Counted from the stretch's first letter, positions 17,544 to 27,158 are shown. The stretch: 41,730 bases of DNA from an uncultured Bacteroidota bacterium (GCA_937934705.1 CALGYY010000089.1:1-41730); one strand, 5' to 3'. Program-made: numbers and translations. Notes: generated by a model from the letters alone, not told the origin.

Positions 17544-18782
17544 ATGATGTCTTTTCTGTATAACCTCAGCATCCGCTTGTATGTCTTTATGATTTACCTG
17601 GCCGCGCCTTTCAATCCGAAAGCTGCGAAGTGGATCAGGGGGAGAAAAGCTTTGTTTGAAAAGCTGGAAGCAGAACTTCACCCCGAAGACCGCCTGATCT
17701 GGGTGCATGCCGCTTCACTCGGGGAGTTTGAGCAGGGCCGTCCCATTATCGAGAGCATCCGGAAGACGGCTCCCGAATATAAAATTCTGCTGAGTTTCTT
17801 TTCTCCCTCCGGTTACGAGGTCAGAAAGAACTACGAAGGTGCCGATTATGTATGCTACCTTCCGCCCGATTTCCCGCGCAATGCCCGCCGTTTTGTAGAT
17901 ATCGCCGAACCGGAAATGGTTTTCTTTATCAAATATGAGTTCTGGTTTAATTATATCTATTACATCAGCCAGAAAGAGATTCCCCTGTATTTCGTCTCGG
18001 CCATCTTCCGGAAAAGTCAGCACTTCTTCAGTTTCTACGGCGGATGGTTTCGCCGTCAGTTGCGAAGGGTGAGCTGGTTCTTTGTGCAGAATGAAGAATC
18101 CTTGAAGCTTTTGTCGTCGGTGGGTGTGAAACATGCAAGCATCAGCGGAGATACGCGTTTCGACCGCGTGTGGGAAGTGGCACAGCAGCGCCGTGACTTC
18201 CCCCCGGTCAGTGCTTTTTGCGGGGACAAGCCCGTTTTGCTGGCCGGTTCCACCTGGCCGCCCGATGAGGAGATCCTGCTGCAGTTCATCAACCGCTACC
18301 CGGGATCTTTCCGGCTGATCATCGCCCCGCACGAGATCCACCACGATCGGATAGATTCCCTCAGCAAAAGAATGAAAGTAAAAACCATAAAGTACTCTGC
18401 ACTCAGCGCGGATCAGGAGACGGATGCCGATGTTCTGTTCATTGATAATATCGGGATCCTTCTGCATCTTTACCAGTACGCGCGGGTGGCCTATATCGGC
18501 GGTGGTTTCGGGAAGTGTATCCACAATATCCTGGAAGCGGCCACTTTCGGTTCGCCGGTGATTTTTGGTCCCAGATACCACAAATTCGCCGAAGCGAGGG
18601 ACCTGATCTCCCTGGGGGGTGCTTTTTGTGTGCATGATGCAGAAGAGTTGAAAACCAAAGCGTATGAATTGCTGACCGATGACATCAGTCACGGGAAAGC
18701 CTCGTCCACCTGCTCCGCCTATGTTGAGCAAAAGAGGGGAGGCACGGCTATTATCCTGGAGAAAGCATTTTATGAAACCTGA
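17544..18782 (+). CDS. waaA: 3-deoxy-D-manno-octulosonic acid transferase
   Basis: 412 residues, the GT30 Kdo transferase that attaches Kdo to lipid A precursor at the inner membrane. It has an N-terminal membrane-associated segment (YNLSIRLYVFMIYLAAPF). IWVHAASLGEFEQGRP carries the conserved Glu, followed by LSFFSPSGYE and FIKYEFWFNYI. The C-terminal nucleotide-sugar site has LLAGSTWPPDEE and YIGGGFGKCIHNILEAATFG. The last 11 bp overlap the start of rdgB. Confidence 0.95.
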   Translation: MMSFLYNLSIRLYVFMIYLAAPFNPKAAKWIRGRKALFEKLEAELHPEDRLIWVHAASLGEFEQGRPIIESIRKTAPEYKILLSFFSPSGYEVRKNYEGADYVCYLPPDFPRNARRFVDIAEPEMVFFIKYEFWFNYIYYISQKEIPLYFVSAIFRKSQHFFSFYGGWFRRQLRRVSWFFVQNEESLKLLSSVGVKHASISGDTRFDRVWEVAQQRRDFPPVSAFCGDKPVLLAGSTWPPDEEILLQFINRYPGSFRLIIAPHEIHHDRIDSLSKRMKVKTIKYSALSADQETDADVLFIDNIGILLHLYQYARVAYIGGGFGKCIHNILEAATFGSPVIFGPRYHKFAEARDLISLGGAFCVHDAEELKTKAYELLTDDISHGKASSTCSAYVEQKRGGTAIILEKAFYET

Positions 18783-19362
18783 TGAGGCCCTGGTCTTCGT
18801 AACCAACAATGCCCACAAAATTGAAGAGGTAACCCGTGCCCTCGGAGGAAAGGTCTTCCTGAAGGGTTTGAAAGAACTGGGTTGTAACGAAGACATCCCC
18901 GAAACATCCGATACCCTGGAAGGAAACGCACTTCAGAAGGCACGATTTGTATACGAGCGCTACGGAATGGACTGCTTTGCCGATGATACCGGACTGGAGG
19001 TCGAAGCCCTTGATGGACGCCCCGGAGTTTATTCTGCCCGGTATGCCGGAGAGGGAAAGAACTTCGACGATAACATGAACAAGGTGCTGGAGGAACTGCA
19101 GAATGAAAACAAGCGCCGCGCCTGTTTCAGGACGGTGATCGCCCTCATCAGGGGAGGGCAGGAATATCTTTTTGAAGGCCGGGTCGACGGGGTGATCCTG
19201 AAAGAAAAGCGGGGAAGCATGGGTTTCGGATATGATCCCCTGTTCATGCCTGACGGATTTGATCTGAGCTTTGCAGAGATGGACCTGGACAGCAAGAACC
19301 GCATCAGCCACAGGGGCCGCGCTGTTCAGAAGCTGGTTGAATTTCTTGAACTCAGGGCCTGA
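18772..19362 (+). CDS. rdgB: RdgB/HAM1-family XTP/dITP pyrophosphatase
   Basis: 196 residues from the ATG at 18772. An open frame further upstream lies inside waaA and is not needed. FVTNNAHKIEEV is the family N-terminal motif, then SDTLEGNALQKARFVYERYG and FADDTGLEVEALDGRPGVYSARYAG. SMGFGYDPLF, then FAEMDLDSKNRISHRGRA, close the active site. It hydrolyses non-canonical purine nucleotides such as dITP and XTP and so protects DNA. The ATG is inside the end of waaA (11-bp overlap), so the two are probably coupled. Confidence 0.95.
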   Translation: MKPDEALVFVTNNAHKIEEVTRALGGKVFLKGLKELGCNEDIPETSDTLEGNALQKARFVYERYGMDCFADDTGLEVEALDGRPGVYSARYAGEGKNFDDNMNKVLEELQNENKRRACFRTVIALIRGGQEYLFEGRVDGVILKEKRGSMGFGYDPLFMPDGFDLSFAEMDLDSKNRISHRGRAVQKLVEFLELRA

Positions 19363-20344
19363 CAGCTTCTTTAAGCAGTATGCTGATAAATTCAGGAATA
19401 GTGTATCCGTGCGCACGGGCCTGCTGCGGTACGATCGACATTTCCGACATTCCCGGCACCGTATTCACCTCGAGGAAGTACAATCCATCTTTGGCCAGGA
19501 TGTAGTCGAAACGCACTACACCGCGGCAATTCAGCTTCTCATACAGGAAAGCGCTGGTCGACTTGCAAAGGATCTCTGCCTCGGTTGAAATGCGGGCCGG
19601 TGTGATCTCTTCCGATTTCCCTTTGTATTTGGCTTCCCAGTCGAAGTATTCGGTTTTGGAAACAATCTCCGTCAGCGGAAAAACCACCAATTGCCCTTTT
19701 TGCCTGAAAATGCCGCAGGTGATCTCGGTCCCCTTCACGCCCTGTTCGATCAGCACTTCCGTGTCTTCTTTCAGCGCTTTACGTATGGCCGCGGCCAGTT
19801 TTTCCTTGTCGTTCACCTTCGTCATCCCCACGCTGGACCCGCCGTTATTGGGTTTCACAAATACCGGCAGCTTTACCTTTTTAAGGATGGAACCAACCTC
19901 AGGTATGCGGTGTTTGAAAATGTGTACCGAGGGCGCGGTTTTTACGCCTGTCTGAGCGACCACCTGATTGCAGTAAGCCTTGTTGAAGGTCAGCGCAGAA
20001 GTGAGCTGGCCGCAGCCGGTATAAGGAATACCCAACAGATCGAAATAGGCCTGCATATGCCCGTCTTCTCCCGGTGTGCCGTGGATGATATTGAAAACAA
20101 GGTCAAAGACAACCTTCTGCCGGCCGGGCCGGATGGAAAAGTCATTTTTATCCACCGGGAATTCCCTTTTCTTCTTATCCGTATATACCCATTTTTCTTT
20201 GCTGATCAGGATGAGGTAAGCATCATAAAGACGGGCGTCAATGTTGTTCCTGATCAATTCGGCACTGCCCAGGGAGATTTCGCGCTCACCGGAATCCCCT
20301 CCGGCGATGATGGCAACAGTTTTTCGTTTCGGGATCTTTGACAT
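19352..20344 (-). CDS. ddl: D-alanine--D-alanine ligase
   Basis: 330 residues from the ATG at 20344. The open frame continues to 20764, but that stretch is a shadow of the AlgX-like gene. The ATP-grasp ligase makes the D-Ala-D-Ala end of peptidoglycan precursors. The start TVAIIAGGDSGEREISL and FNIIHGTPGEDGHMQAYFDL are typical, then PVFVKPNNGGSSVGMTKV with the ATP Lys. The metal and substrate site is EVNTVPGMSEMSIVPQQA. It converges on rdgB with an 11-bp overlap of the coding ends. Confidence 0.95.
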   Translation of the reverse strand: MSKIPKRKTVAIIAGGDSGEREISLGSAELIRNNIDARLYDAYLILISKEKWVYTDKKKREFPVDKNDFSIRPGRQKVVFDLVFNIIHGTPGEDGHMQAYFDLLGIPYTGCGQLTSALTFNKAYCNQVVAQTGVKTAPSVHIFKHRIPEVGSILKKVKLPVFVKPNNGGSSVGMTKVNDKEKLAAAIRKALKEDTEVLIEQGVKGTEITCGIFRQKGQLVVFPLTEIVSKTEYFDWEAKYKGKSEEITPARISTEAEILCKSTSAFLYEKLNCRGVVRFDYILAKDGLYFLEVNTVPGMSEMSIVPQQARAHGYTIPEFISILLKEAVRP

Positions 20345-20359
20345 GGCGGTGATTTTGTG

Positions 20360-20367
20360 CAAAATTA
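20360..20367 (-). promoter_or_regulatory. Promoter -7 box of ddl
   Basis: TAATTTTG on the minus strand (20367-20360) matches TAnnTTTG and would start transcription near 20353, about 10 nt before the ATG at 20344. No good -33 box at 19 bp was seen. Confidence 0.45.
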
Positions 20368-20421
20368 ATGGCTGACTGATGAAACGCGGATTCCCGGCCC
20401 TGTATTTTCTGAACACATTTA

Positions 20422-21723
20422 TTAACGCATCATCAGGGCGTGGGTGTAAAGGGCTTCCTCCGTGCTGATCCCGTAACGACGGGCGATGCGGATGTGGTCC
20501 CTCAGCCAGTGATCCTGTCCGCAACTTTGATTCATCCTGTCGTATAACGGATCCTCCCGGTAATCGGGGCAATACCATTTGTACAGATCGTCGGTGAACT
20601 GCCAGAACGCACGGTAGAGGTTCATTTCGGTGATCATGACCAGGATGACATCCTGCTTTTCGATTTCTTCTTTCACGGGAAGACTGCTGACCAGGTGCGA
20701 ATAATCCCAGATGTGGGGATAGACCTGGAAGTAGTAATACCAGAACTGGTGATCGCGGAAGCAATGCTGCGGTATGCCGCTGTTGTAAAAATTCCAGTAA
20801 TAACTGTCGGCGATGGTCAGCACCCGCGGACGGAACTTGCTGCTGTCGGCAATCAGTTTCAGTTCAGGATACGCCATGGTATCAAAGGGCAGGCGGAACA
20901 TCAGGTTCAGGGTTTGTTCCGCGTCCCAGTCGAAGTCCACGTCTTTCTTCTGATCGGTGACCTGCAATTGCCCGTATTCAAAATCAGGGAGGTCTGCATT
21001 TCTGATCTTTTCTATGCACCGCACGAGGGAATCGGCAGCCAGCGTCATCCCGTACGAGCCCCAGTGAACCCCGTAACGGGGGATCAGCGGATAGCTTGCG
21101 GTATCTCTCATCGCGAGGAACCATGCGTTCAGGTCAACATGGCGGATGCCTGTTTCGCGGCAGCGCTGCACGTAATAATCATAATTCGACATCTGACGGC
21201 CTTGTTTGATATAGCGGTCCGGGATGTATGCACTGTGATAACTTCCTTTTCCGGGTTCAAATACGATCAGCAGGTCGATGTTCTTTTCTTTTTTCAGGTA
21301 ATCCTGTACCCAAAGCGTTCGCCGGAGGCGTTCATCAATCAGGGCTTTCCCGATGAAGTTGTGACCCAGACAGGCCAGGATATAGCCCTCTTCAAAGATG
21401 CAGTTGTCTTTTCCGATCACCAGATTGTGGTTATCTGTAATTCCGTAAAGGCTGAAATTGATCTGGTTGTTCATGCGGATCAGGAAATTTCTGAAACCGA
21501 GATGTTGCTCAATGGCCCTGCTGAAGCGCTCCCTGTATCCCTTATTGAGCAGTGAATCCGGATTGAGTTTACTGAAAGAGGGTTTATCCTCCGAAACAAA
21601 ACCACCATACAGCGGCCTGATGTTGAACCATTGGTAACGGGATTGAAGCACAGGAAAGATCAGCGCCAGGATCAGGAGCAGGAAAGTCAGATGGAATATA
21701 ATTTTCTTCGTTATTTTCTTCAT
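20422..21723 (-). CDS. AlgX/AlgJ-like SGNH-fold protein partner of the MBOAT
   Basis: 433 residues from the ATG at 21723; the frame continues to 21759 inside the MBOAT gene. A membrane anchor lies at about 8-27 (IIFHLTFLLLILALIFPVL), so the body is periplasmic. DLLIVFEPGKGSYHSAYIP, RYGVHWGSYG (His220) and LTIADSYYW (Ser307) align with the AlgX/AlgJ acetyltransferase core, in which Asp-His and Ser are catalytic. The position of the Asp in DxHW is a Gly (218) here, so activity is uncertain. It starts 1 bp after the MBOAT stop, forming an MBOAT-AlgX pair. The role is inferred as O-acylation of a surface polysaccharide. Confidence 0.75.
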   Translation of the reverse strand: MKKITKKIIFHLTFLLLILALIFPVLQSRYQWFNIRPLYGGFVSEDKPSFSKLNPDSLLNKGYRERFSRAIEQHLGFRNFLIRMNNQINFSLYGITDNHNLVIGKDNCIFEEGYILACLGHNFIGKALIDERLRRTLWVQDYLKKEKNIDLLIVFEPGKGSYHSAYIPDRYIKQGRQMSNYDYYVQRCRETGIRHVDLNAWFLAMRDTASYPLIPRYGVHWGSYGMTLAADSLVRCIEKIRNADLPDFEYGQLQVTDQKKDVDFDWDAEQTLNLMFRLPFDTMAYPELKLIADSSKFRPRVLTIADSYYWNFYNSGIPQHCFRDHQFWYYYFQVYPHIWDYSHLVSSLPVKEEIEKQDVILVMITEMNLYRAFWQFTDDLYKWYCPDYREDPLYDRMNQSCGQDHWLRDHIRIARRYGISTEEALYTHALMMR

Positions 21724-21724
21724 A

Positions 21725-23152
21725 TCAGAACCTCGCATAAATAAAGGGGCTGAAACCATAAGATACGATAACGCTGATGCTGATCAGCAGCAGGATCAGG
21801 GTCAGGGAAAACTGCAGCAGGGCAGGGCCGGTGCCGGTGGCGGGTTCAAAGATCCGGGTCTGCCAGTTTTCAGTTTTCCGGTGAAATCCAATAACAGAAA
21901 ACAGCAGTGCGATGCCGAGTGCCGTGTAAAATTTAGGGTTAAAGCTGATCCCCTGCCGGTGGAAATCACCCGAAAACAGTTGGGTGTAGATAGCAAGGGC
22001 CTGTGAGGTGTCGCTGCTGAGGAAGAGTACCCAGCCCATCATCACCGCGAAAAAAGTCAGTAACATAGCCGGGATACGTGTGATCTTCCTCAGGAATTTC
22101 AGCATGAACAACTGATCCAGGATGAGCAATACCCCCTGGAGCATTCCCCAGAGGATGAAAGTCCAGCCTGCATCATGCCACATCCCGCAGAGGGTAAAGG
22201 TGATCATCAGGGCGAGGAATAACCCGGCTTTTCCGGATCCGCGCCACTTCACGGCCAGAGGCATATACACATATTCTTTCAGGAAGGAGTAGAGGCTGAT
22301 ATGCCAGCGCCTCCAGAATTCAGTGATGCTGCCCGCGAGGTATGGACTGTTGAAATTTTCCGGAAAGCGGAATCCCATGGTGCGGCCCAGACCTATGGCC
22401 ATGTCGGAATAGGCTGAAAAGTCGACATAGATCTGGAGGCTGAAGACCAGTAAACCCATCCAGGCCATAGGGGAAGACAGACTTTCGGCCTGCAGAGCGA
22501 ATATTTCAGCGGCCTTGTTTCCCAATACATCGGCAATGAGTACTTTTTTTGCCAGTCCCACGCTGAAACGGAAGATCCCCGCCAGGCGGCCGCTGACCGT
22601 ATCGTCGGCCCTGCGCCCGGCGATGGCGTCAGCTGTATCGGCATAACGGAGTATGGGACCGGCCATCAGCCGCGGGAACATCAGCACGTACAATGCGTAG
22701 TTAAAAGGGTTGGAGAGGGGCGGTTTTTCTTCGCGGTACACATCGGTAACATAGCTGAGCTGATGAAAAGTGATGAATGAAATCCCCAGGGGAAGGGCGA
22801 CAGAGGTCCACGAAAGGTTTTGCAGACCCAGACCCGACAGCGCCAGGTTGAAGTTCTCCACAAAGAAGCCGGTGTACTTGTAATACAATAGCAGTCCGAG
22901 GTTCAGGGCTACCGCTGTTCCCATCAGGAGCAGGCGTTTTTGTCCGCTGCTTTTATGCATCAGTGCAGTGAGAACGAAAGTCACCATCACCGACAGAAGC
23001 GCGACCAGGAAAAAGTCAACGGAAGCCCAGGCCATAAAGGCGAGACTGCACCCCAGTATCCAGTAATTTCTGAGCTTTGCTGGAAGCAGGTAATTCACCA
23101 GCAGGAAGAGCGGCAGGAAATAGCACAGAAAAAAACTGCTGTTGAATACCAT
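21725..23152 (-). CDS. MBOAT-family membrane O-acyltransferase (AlgI-like)
   Basis: 475 residues with about ten membrane segments. PLGISFITFHQLSYVTDVYR (about 121-140), FPRLMAGPILRY and QIYVDFSAYSDMAIGLGRTMGF are typical of AlgI/DltB-type MBOAT enzymes. The putative catalytic histidines are His284 (RRWHISLYSFL) and His326 (GMWHDAGWTF). The enzyme moves an acyl group across the inner membrane to a periplasmic acceptor; the acyl group and glycan are unknown. It begins 12 bp after the stop of the large T9SS protein, and the AlgX-like gene follows at once. A second, different MBOAT lies at 37252-38730. Confidence 0.9.
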   Translation of the reverse strand: MVFNSSFFLCYFLPLFLLVNYLLPAKLRNYWILGCSLAFMAWASVDFFLVALLSVMVTFVLTALMHKSSGQKRLLLMGTAVALNLGLLLYYKYTGFFVENFNLALSGLGLQNLSWTSVALPLGISFITFHQLSYVTDVYREEKPPLSNPFNYALYVLMFPRLMAGPILRYADTADAIAGRRADDTVSGRLAGIFRFSVGLAKKVLIADVLGNKAAEIFALQAESLSSPMAWMGLLVFSLQIYVDFSAYSDMAIGLGRTMGFRFPENFNSPYLAGSITEFWRRWHISLYSFLKEYVYMPLAVKWRGSGKAGLFLALMITFTLCGMWHDAGWTFILWGMLQGVLLILDQLFMLKFLRKITRIPAMLLTFFAVMMGWVLFLSSDTSQALAIYTQLFSGDFHRQGISFNPKFYTALGIALLFSVIGFHRKTENWQTRIFEPATGTGPALLQFSLTLILLLISISVIVSYGFSPFIYARF

Positions 23153-23164
23153 TGCTTCCGGGCT

Positions 23165-26100
23165 TTACAGGCTGCGGACCAATCGGATCACATGTTGCGA
23201 ATCTCCATTGGAAAACTTCACCAGATACAATCCTGCATGCGCTGTAGCTCCTTGTTCATTCAGACCATCCCATTCGAGGGTATAAACACCGTCGGCCGGA
23301 AGCTCTCCGCTGAAGAGGGTTCTGATCTTCCGTCCGCTGATGTCAAAAACTTCGATGAGACTTTCTTTTCCGGCTTCAGCGTAGAAGGTCAGCCTTGTAT
23401 TTCCGCTGAAGGGATTGGGTGCCGCTGATATCTGCCTGCTGCTGCCGTTTTCCGCAGTACCCGCAGTGGATACCACTTCCATGGTAACCGGAATGATCGT
23501 CTGACTGAGGAAGTTTGACTGAATGATCAGGTTGCAGTTATAAGTTCCGACGGCCAATCCGCCTGCATCAAAAAGGATATCGAGACTGAAGCTGCTCCCC
23601 GGATCCAGGCTGCCGGCATAAAATAAGGGACGACACCAGTTTGCGCCCGGAGGTGAGGCGATGTACTGGATTTCGCTGTTGTAGAGGATCAGCCCGCTGC
23701 CGTTATTGTTCAGCGAAACGGCCTGAGTATCGGCATCATTGAAGTCGACCTGTTCAAAGAGTGAGAGGGGTGAAATCTCCAGGTCCGGATCATCATCACC
23801 CATGGGCGGAAAAACGATATTGTCGAGCCAGGCACAGTCGCTGCCCGTACTTACCGAATAATCTTTAACGTATGACCAGCGGAAGGTGCGGTTACCGGCG
23901 CTGACATTGTACACTGCTTCCGCCCAGTTTTTCTCACCGTCCCAGCGCTCCTTCTCAATCCCGTCAATGTAAAAGGCGAGGTAATCATAGTTGTGATTGG
24001 TGTTGTCGGCCTCACAGCTGACTTTTCTGAAAAAGCGGATCTGACCGTCGGCCAGAACATTGGCAGAAATGCTCATCACGGAAGTCTGGTTGTCGTTGAT
24101 GTTTCCCGATTTGGCAGCTTCCGTGCCTGCATACACCACGCTGTCCTGAACGTACCAGGGAACATTCCCCGAAAGCGTCCAGGGATAAGCGGTGAAGTCG
24201 CCGCTCTCAAAGGTTTCCCCGTATTGTCCGATCACCAGTACCACAAAATCATGGTTGTAATAATTGCCATCGGCCGTAATACCCAGATTAAACACAATGA
24301 TACGCTGTGCGGGCAGGGCGGGGGAGGCAGAAATAATAAAGAACATATTCGAAGTGCTTCCGGCGGAGAGAGAGTCCATGTAAGCCTGACCGGAAGTTAC
24401 GCTTATGTAGGGATCGGCACAGCTCAGGGTGACGTTGATATTCTGGGCCGTGGCTCCGCCTGAGTTGAGGAGCCCGATAATCAGTGCCGAAGTTTCGCCC
24501 GGTTCAAGCTGATTGTTATTCCCGTCAGCCAGCGTTGTGTTGCCGGCTTCCAGAATGAAAGAGTGGACCTTGATCCTCAGTTCGTTCCTGAAAGTGTCAA
24601 CGGCATTGAAGACTGCAGCATCCAGATGAATGATCTGCCCTTCTGTTGCATCAGGACTGGCAATGAAAACAAAGGCCGTGTCGAGGATGACGCTGTCGCC
24701 GGCTGCCAGCAGCGACACACTTTCGGTGCTGTCGGTCATCGTGGCCAGGGAATCCTGTGAGGTCACCAGCATAGTGGATGCGGCGATGGGACTGCTGCCG
24801 ATATTCTTCAGTTTCATGTTCAGTTTCACGGTTTCCCCGGCCTGCACGATGGTGTCGCCTCCGGCATCCAGGGTGTAAGTCATCAGGATACCCTTGGTGC
24901 TGAAAGCCAGGTAAGACGTTGACCAGATGTTGTTGTTGTCGGTAACACGAATGGGAAGAAGGGTGTTATGATGTTCATCAGGACAGTTTCCGCTGATGAG
25001 GCCATCTTCTGAAAGCTCCAGTCCGCGCGGGAATACAGGGGGCTGAAGGGTGGTGAAGAAGGCGGAGGAATTGGTGGTGAAACTGTTGGAGGCTGCGGTG
25101 AACTGGTAATTTCTGTTATCACCTGCGGAAAGACCCGCCAGCCATTTGGTTCCCGCAGTAATGCTGATGGAGCCATAGTAAAACTCGATCTTTCCGCTGG
25201 GATAGATCCGGAGTGCGAAATTGGCATCTGTGGCACTTTGTCCGGAGAGTGACATTTTCCAGCGGACGGTGGCGGATTGGGCGTCGCCTTCGAACCAGAC
25301 GTTATCACCGGAGTAGAAGCTGAAATCGGCCAGGAACGGGCTGATCATGCAGGTGCTCTTGTAAAGCAGATCAGCGTCGATCAGGAAGGGCCAGGTGTAT
25401 AAGCCGTTGTCGAATTTGATGAAGCCGTCAGGACTGACAAAGATCTGCGAATACCTTTTTCCGCAGTAAGGAAATTCAAAGGCAAGATTTTGTACAGCAT
25501 AGCCATTGTTGGAAAACACCAGTGTGCTTGCGCTGCTCGTGGGGAAAGTGGCGGATGCATTGCTTTCCGTCGCCCTCCAGTCAAGATCCCAGCGATAGGG
25601 TGAGTATCCTCCCGTAGCGTTGAGCTGCACGGAATAGTCCTCTCCCAGGCTGGCCTCGGGCAGGCTGGTGTTCACCACCGATGGTTTGCTGAAAGTGATG
25701 GTCTTCAGCAGCGAGAGCCGGCTTGTGTCATTGTTGCTGATCGGGATATTGGTCGACGGATAGGCCGTTTCATTAAACCCCGGAGCATAAGAAATCACGG
25801 AGAAATTCACCACTTCTCCGCTGTGTGTGCCGGAAGGATCTTTCTCGTAAATATCGAGAAAGAAACGGGCCTGTTGTCCGGAAGGGAGATAGCTCAGCAG
25901 GGGCGTACAGTCGAGACCGAATTCAATGGTTTTGTCAGCTTCCGTAGTTCCGCCCTGCATGAACAAGGGTCCACCCTGGTAATTGAAATGGGGAAAATCC
26001 AGGTAATACTCTGGTTGGGTTGCGGACGTATTGAGCGCGATTCCCGCCCTGACCCTGATCATGTTTCGGCAGGTGTGTTTAAGGGTGACTTTATAGGTTA

Positions 26101-27133
26101 ATTGCGGGTCACAATGTTCCTTGATCTTCAGCACGAATACGGTGTTGTTCCAGATGCCCCCGCTTCCATAGGCGTCTGCCAGGCATTTATACATGAGGTA
26201 ACAGAAACCCCCGTTGCCCCAACCTGTGCCCGAGTATCCGTTGGCGAATTTCACCCCACCGATTTCCCAGTCCTTCACATTCACCATGCCGTCGCCGTTA
26301 ATGTCGATGTGATTGGTGTATTGCCCGTCGTTGTTATAATCCCAGCGGACAGAATCGTTGTAGCCGACGATGGTCCAGGTGTGCCCTGAACCCGATGTGC
26401 TGGTTTTAACAGCCATTCCGGCTTCAGGTGTTCCGGCGGGCAGGGTTTCAGAGGGTGAAAAGTAACCCATGTAAAGGTTACAGACACCGCCCACGGGACT
26501 TCCTTCCAGGTGATCGTAGAGCCATGTTTTGAGCGTATTAATGCCTTCTTCGGTGCTGACATTGAGCTGGTAGGCGCTGTTGAGGCGGTTGTTCATGGCC
26601 GCGTAGTAAGTTGAGTAACCAGACATCCAGCGCGTATGGTCGCCCCAGGAGATGCTGCCACCGTAGTCAACGGCATTGGGTGATCCTGCGGCACGCACGA
26701 TCTCCCAGCCGTCGAAAGCGCTTGCCCCGACATATTGCTCACCATTGTTCAGGAAATCCCAGGAAAAATGGGTCACGATCTGGTTTTCAAGCTGGCTGGC
26801 CGGGACATTCCTGAGCCGGTCCAGTTCATAAGTGAAATTATAGGCGATCCCGGCCGACTGTCCGCATTCGTAACCCTGCTGCCAGCCAATGGGTCTGAAG
26901 TAAGGTTGGGTGGAATTGTCGACCATATAGGGCAGGGTCACCTTATTGATTTTGTAATATTCCGGCATTTTCAGCACGGGCAGCGAGAGCAGCCGGGCGG
27001 CATCCGATTCTTTCAGGTCCTGCGGCGGGTGGTTCTGCATCATCTGGTTTAAGCGGATGCTTTCAGGTAAATCCTGCGCCGGCACTAGCATCACGGCGCA
27101 AATCAGACAAGCCAGGGTCAAGATCTTTCTCAT
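23165..27133 (-). CDS. T9SS-exported papain-like (C1) peptidase
   Basis: 1322 residues with a signal peptide ending VPAQ. The catalytic Cys is proposed as Cys90 in WQQGYECGQSAGIAYNF, His251 in SGSGHTWTIVGYND and Asn298 in ANGYSGTGWGNGGF, which mirror the papain Cys, His and Asn-Ser-Trp-Gly blocks. Between His and Asn lies an EF-hand-like calcium loop DINGDGMVNVKDW (277-289). The middle is beta-rich, with Ig-like/CARDB-like segments such as AGETVKLNMKLKNIGSSPI and PGETSALIIGLLNSGGAT, and a jelly-roll-like region around YAGTEAAKSGN. The last ~85 residues are a T9SS type A sorting domain (AAPNPFSGNTRLTFYA to VIRLVRSL). It is inferred to be a secreted or surface protease; no propeptide was recognised. 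Confidence 0.8.
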   Translation of the reverse strand: MRKILTLACLICAVMLVPAQDLPESIRLNQMMQNHPPQDLKESDAARLLSLPVLKMPEYYKINKVTLPYMVDNSTQPYFRPIGWQQGYECGQSAGIAYNFTYELDRLRNVPASQLENQIVTHFSWDFLNNGEQYVGASAFDGWEIVRAAGSPNAVDYGGSISWGDHTRWMSGYSTYYAAMNNRLNSAYQLNVSTEEGINTLKTWLYDHLEGSPVGGVCNLYMGYFSPSETLPAGTPEAGMAVKTSTSGSGHTWTIVGYNDSVRWDYNNDGQYTNHIDINGDGMVNVKDWEIGGVKFANGYSGTGWGNGGFCYLMYKCLADAYGSGGIWNNTVFVLKIKEHCDPQLTYKVTLKHTCRNMIRVRAGIALNTSATQPEYYLDFPHFNYQGGPLFMQGGTTEADKTIEFGLDCTPLLSYLPSGQQARFFLDIYEKDPSGTHSGEVVNFSVISYAPGFNETAYPSTNIPISNNDTSRLSLLKTITFSKPSVVNTSLPEASLGEDYSVQLNATGGYSPYRWDLDWRATESNASATFPTSSASTLVFSNNGYAVQNLAFEFPYCGKRYSQIFVSPDGFIKFDNGLYTWPFLIDADLLYKSTCMISPFLADFSFYSGDNVWFEGDAQSATVRWKMSLSGQSATDANFALRIYPSGKIEFYYGSISITAGTKWLAGLSAGDNRNYQFTAASNSFTTNSSAFFTTLQPPVFPRGLELSEDGLISGNCPDEHHNTLLPIRVTDNNNIWSTSYLAFSTKGILMTYTLDAGGDTIVQAGETVKLNMKLKNIGSSPIAASTMLVTSQDSLATMTDSTESVSLLAAGDSVILDTAFVFIASPDATEGQIIHLDAAVFNAVDTFRNELRIKVHSFILEAGNTTLADGNNNQLEPGETSALIIGLLNSGGATAQNINVTLSCADPYISVTSGQAYMDSLSAGSTSNMFFIISASPALPAQRIIVFNLGITADGNYYNHDFVVLVIGQYGETFESGDFTAYPWTLSGNVPWYVQDSVVYAGTEAAKSGNINDNQTSVMSISANVLADGQIRFFRKVSCEADNTNHNYDYLAFYIDGIEKERWDGEKNWAEAVYNVSAGNRTFRWSYVKDYSVSTGSDCAWLDNIVFPPMGDDDPDLEISPLSLFEQVDFNDADTQAVSLNNNGSGLILYNSEIQYIASPPGANWCRPLFYAGSLDPGSSFSLDILFDAGGLAVGTYNCNLIIQSNFLSQTIIPVTMEVVSTAGTAENGSSRQISAAPNPFSGNTRLTFYAEAGKESLIEVFDISGRKIRTLFSGELPADGVYTLEWDGLNEQGATAHAGLYLVKFSNGDSQHVIRLVRSL

Positions 27134-27158
27134 CCTGATGGGTATTTGGATTCAGATA

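Noticed and set aside
17715..18896. Long minus-strand open frame opposite waaA/rdgB
   Set aside because: It is antisense to two clearly identified genes and has no recognisable family.
20344..20764. N-terminal extension of ddl to 470 residues
   Set aside because: The extension is Pro/Arg-rich, lies in the AlgX-like coding region, and the known Ddl start MSKIPKRKTVAIIAGG is at 20344.
20695..21555. Plus-strand open frame of 286 residues
   Set aside because: Antisense to the AlgX-like gene; no family pattern.
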